From positions 1-15,267 of the forward strand of contig CAYNVS010000057.1 in assembly GCA_964400725.1 (NCBI GenBank): a DNA stretch of 15,267 nt, given 5' to 3'. The notes under the pieces were generated by a model, which did no database searches, was not told where the DNA came from, and saw only the letters and a program-made list of their open reading frames with translations. Position 1 is the stretch's first letter; each line of letters starts with the position of its first letter. Origin of the DNA: CAYNVS01 sp964400725. GTDB taxonomy: Bacteria > Myxococcota_A > SURF-8 > CAYNVS01. Below are positions 14,998-15,267 of this stretch, piece after piece. Position numbers and translations under genes: made by a program.

Positions 14998-15026
14998 TTT
15001 ACCCGTTTTGCATCATTATATATAGA
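14998..15026 (+). promoter_or_regulatory. Possible plus-strand promoter in the divergent AT-rich region
   Basis: TTTACC (14998-15003) and TATAGA (15021-15026) are 17 bases apart on the plus strand. Both hexamers are imperfect. They are reported because a plus-oriented terminator lies about 60 bases downstream (15089-15115) with no plus-strand gene between them. Confidence 0.25.
15015..15020 (-). promoter_or_regulatory. Candidate -10 element for the five-gene minus-strand cluster
   Basis: Read on the minus strand, this is a perfect TATAAT, with a strongly AT-rich surround, 42 bases upstream of the ATG at 14973. No good -35 hexamer lies 16-18 bases further upstream; the nearest is TTTACG at 20 bases. 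The position is right for the cluster promoter, but the exact start is uncertain. Confidence 0.4.
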
Positions 15027-15088
15027 TACAATAAATCGCCCGTAAAATAAAGTTAAAATTCCGCTAAATAAAAGTTTGAAAACGCCGC

Positions 15089-15115
15089 GGGAAGGCGTCT
15101 CCTTCCCATTTTTTT
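15089..15115 (+). terminator. Plus-oriented intrinsic terminator without an obvious gene
   Basis: GGGAAGG (15089-15095) pairs perfectly with CCTTCCC (15101-15107) around CGTCT, followed by A and seven T (15109-15115). On the minus strand the same hairpin is followed by GCGGCGTTTTC, a poorer U-tract, yet it is also the only hairpin downstream of the minus-strand gene at 15159-15267. It may therefore serve both strands or end a short plus-strand transcript. Confidence 0.65.
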
Positions 15116-15158
15116 ACTCGCGGGCGGGCGGCTGTTAGACGCGGAGACGAGAGTTTTT

Positions 15159-15267
15159 TTAAACGAAAGCGTTGGTCATAAGCTCGCCCAGTCCGCCCGC
15201 GCCGGGGACGATGTAATGACGCTCGTTCAGCCCTCGCTCGCGGTCGGGGTAAGTTCCCGGAACGCTT
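15159..15267 (-). CDS. Uracil phosphoribosyltransferase-like protein, C-terminal end (partial)
   Basis: The minus strand has an open frame entering from the right edge: 35 residues ending in TAA at 15161-15159. The segment GLNERHYIVPGAGGLGE resembles the C-terminal uracil-binding loop of uracil phosphoribosyltransferases, usually GLNxxxYIVPGLGDAGDR. Such enzymes join uracil and PRPP to make UMP in pyrimidine salvage. The canonical G-D pair after PG-x-G is G-G here, so the call is tentative; a divergent member or another PRTase-related protein is possible. The N-terminal PRPP-binding part is outside the window. The neighbouring cluster begins 185 bases downstream and does not seem related. Confidence 0.5.
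   Translation of the reverse strand, partial: SVPGTYPDRERGLNERHYIVPGAGGLGELMTNAFV

Overview
The window looks like chromosomal DNA of a Gram-negative, diderm bacterium. There are four putative lipoproteins with lipobox-type signal peptides and a LolA-type periplasmic lipoprotein carrier. The style of the large lipoproteins (signal peptide, then a long Glu/Asp-rich linker, then Cys-rich modules, then a terminal beta-sandwich domain) is typical of Myxococcota, Bradymonadota and related, mostly uncultured, 'deltaproteobacterial' lineages. The phylum is an inference; no rRNA or other marker gene is present. I see no mobile element, CRISPR array, tRNA or rRNA.

Left part, plus strand (1-4973): the end of a DUF1015-family gene (1-135), a 258-base intergenic stretch with a possible terminator and operator-like palindromes, then a tight serA-serC pair (394-2363, 2-base gap). 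This pair converts 3-phosphoglycerate to phosphoserine and ends at a strong terminator (2385-2414). Next is a stand-alone gene for a 778-residue Cys-rich/LamG-like lipoprotein (2587-4923). It has its own promoter (2483-2511) and a bidirectional terminator (4937-4973) shared with the convergent genes.

Middle, minus strand (4990-6325): a two-gene unit, a sirtuin deacylase followed by a small zinc-ribbon/DUF2007-like protein, read from a good sigma-70-type promoter at 6297-6325.

Right part, minus strand (6387-15020): five co-directional genes with gaps of 24-74 bases and no convincing terminator between them. In transcription order they are a multidomain Cys-rich/PPC/CARDB/P-domain lipoprotein, a cytoplasmic HEAT-repeat protein, a YncE-like propeller fused to an alkaline-phosphatase-superfamily domain (lipoprotein), a TPR lipoprotein, and a LolA-like carrier. 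A clear terminator (6387-6415) follows. The combination of three secreted lipoproteins and a LolA-family carrier suggests an envelope or surface-lipoprotein module with its own carrier. This is the best candidate here for an undescribed system. At the far right is the C-terminal end of an apparent uracil phosphoribosyltransferase-like gene (15159-15267, minus).

For several genes I chose a start inside the longest open frame, because a signal peptide and a Shine-Dalgarno sequence sit there.
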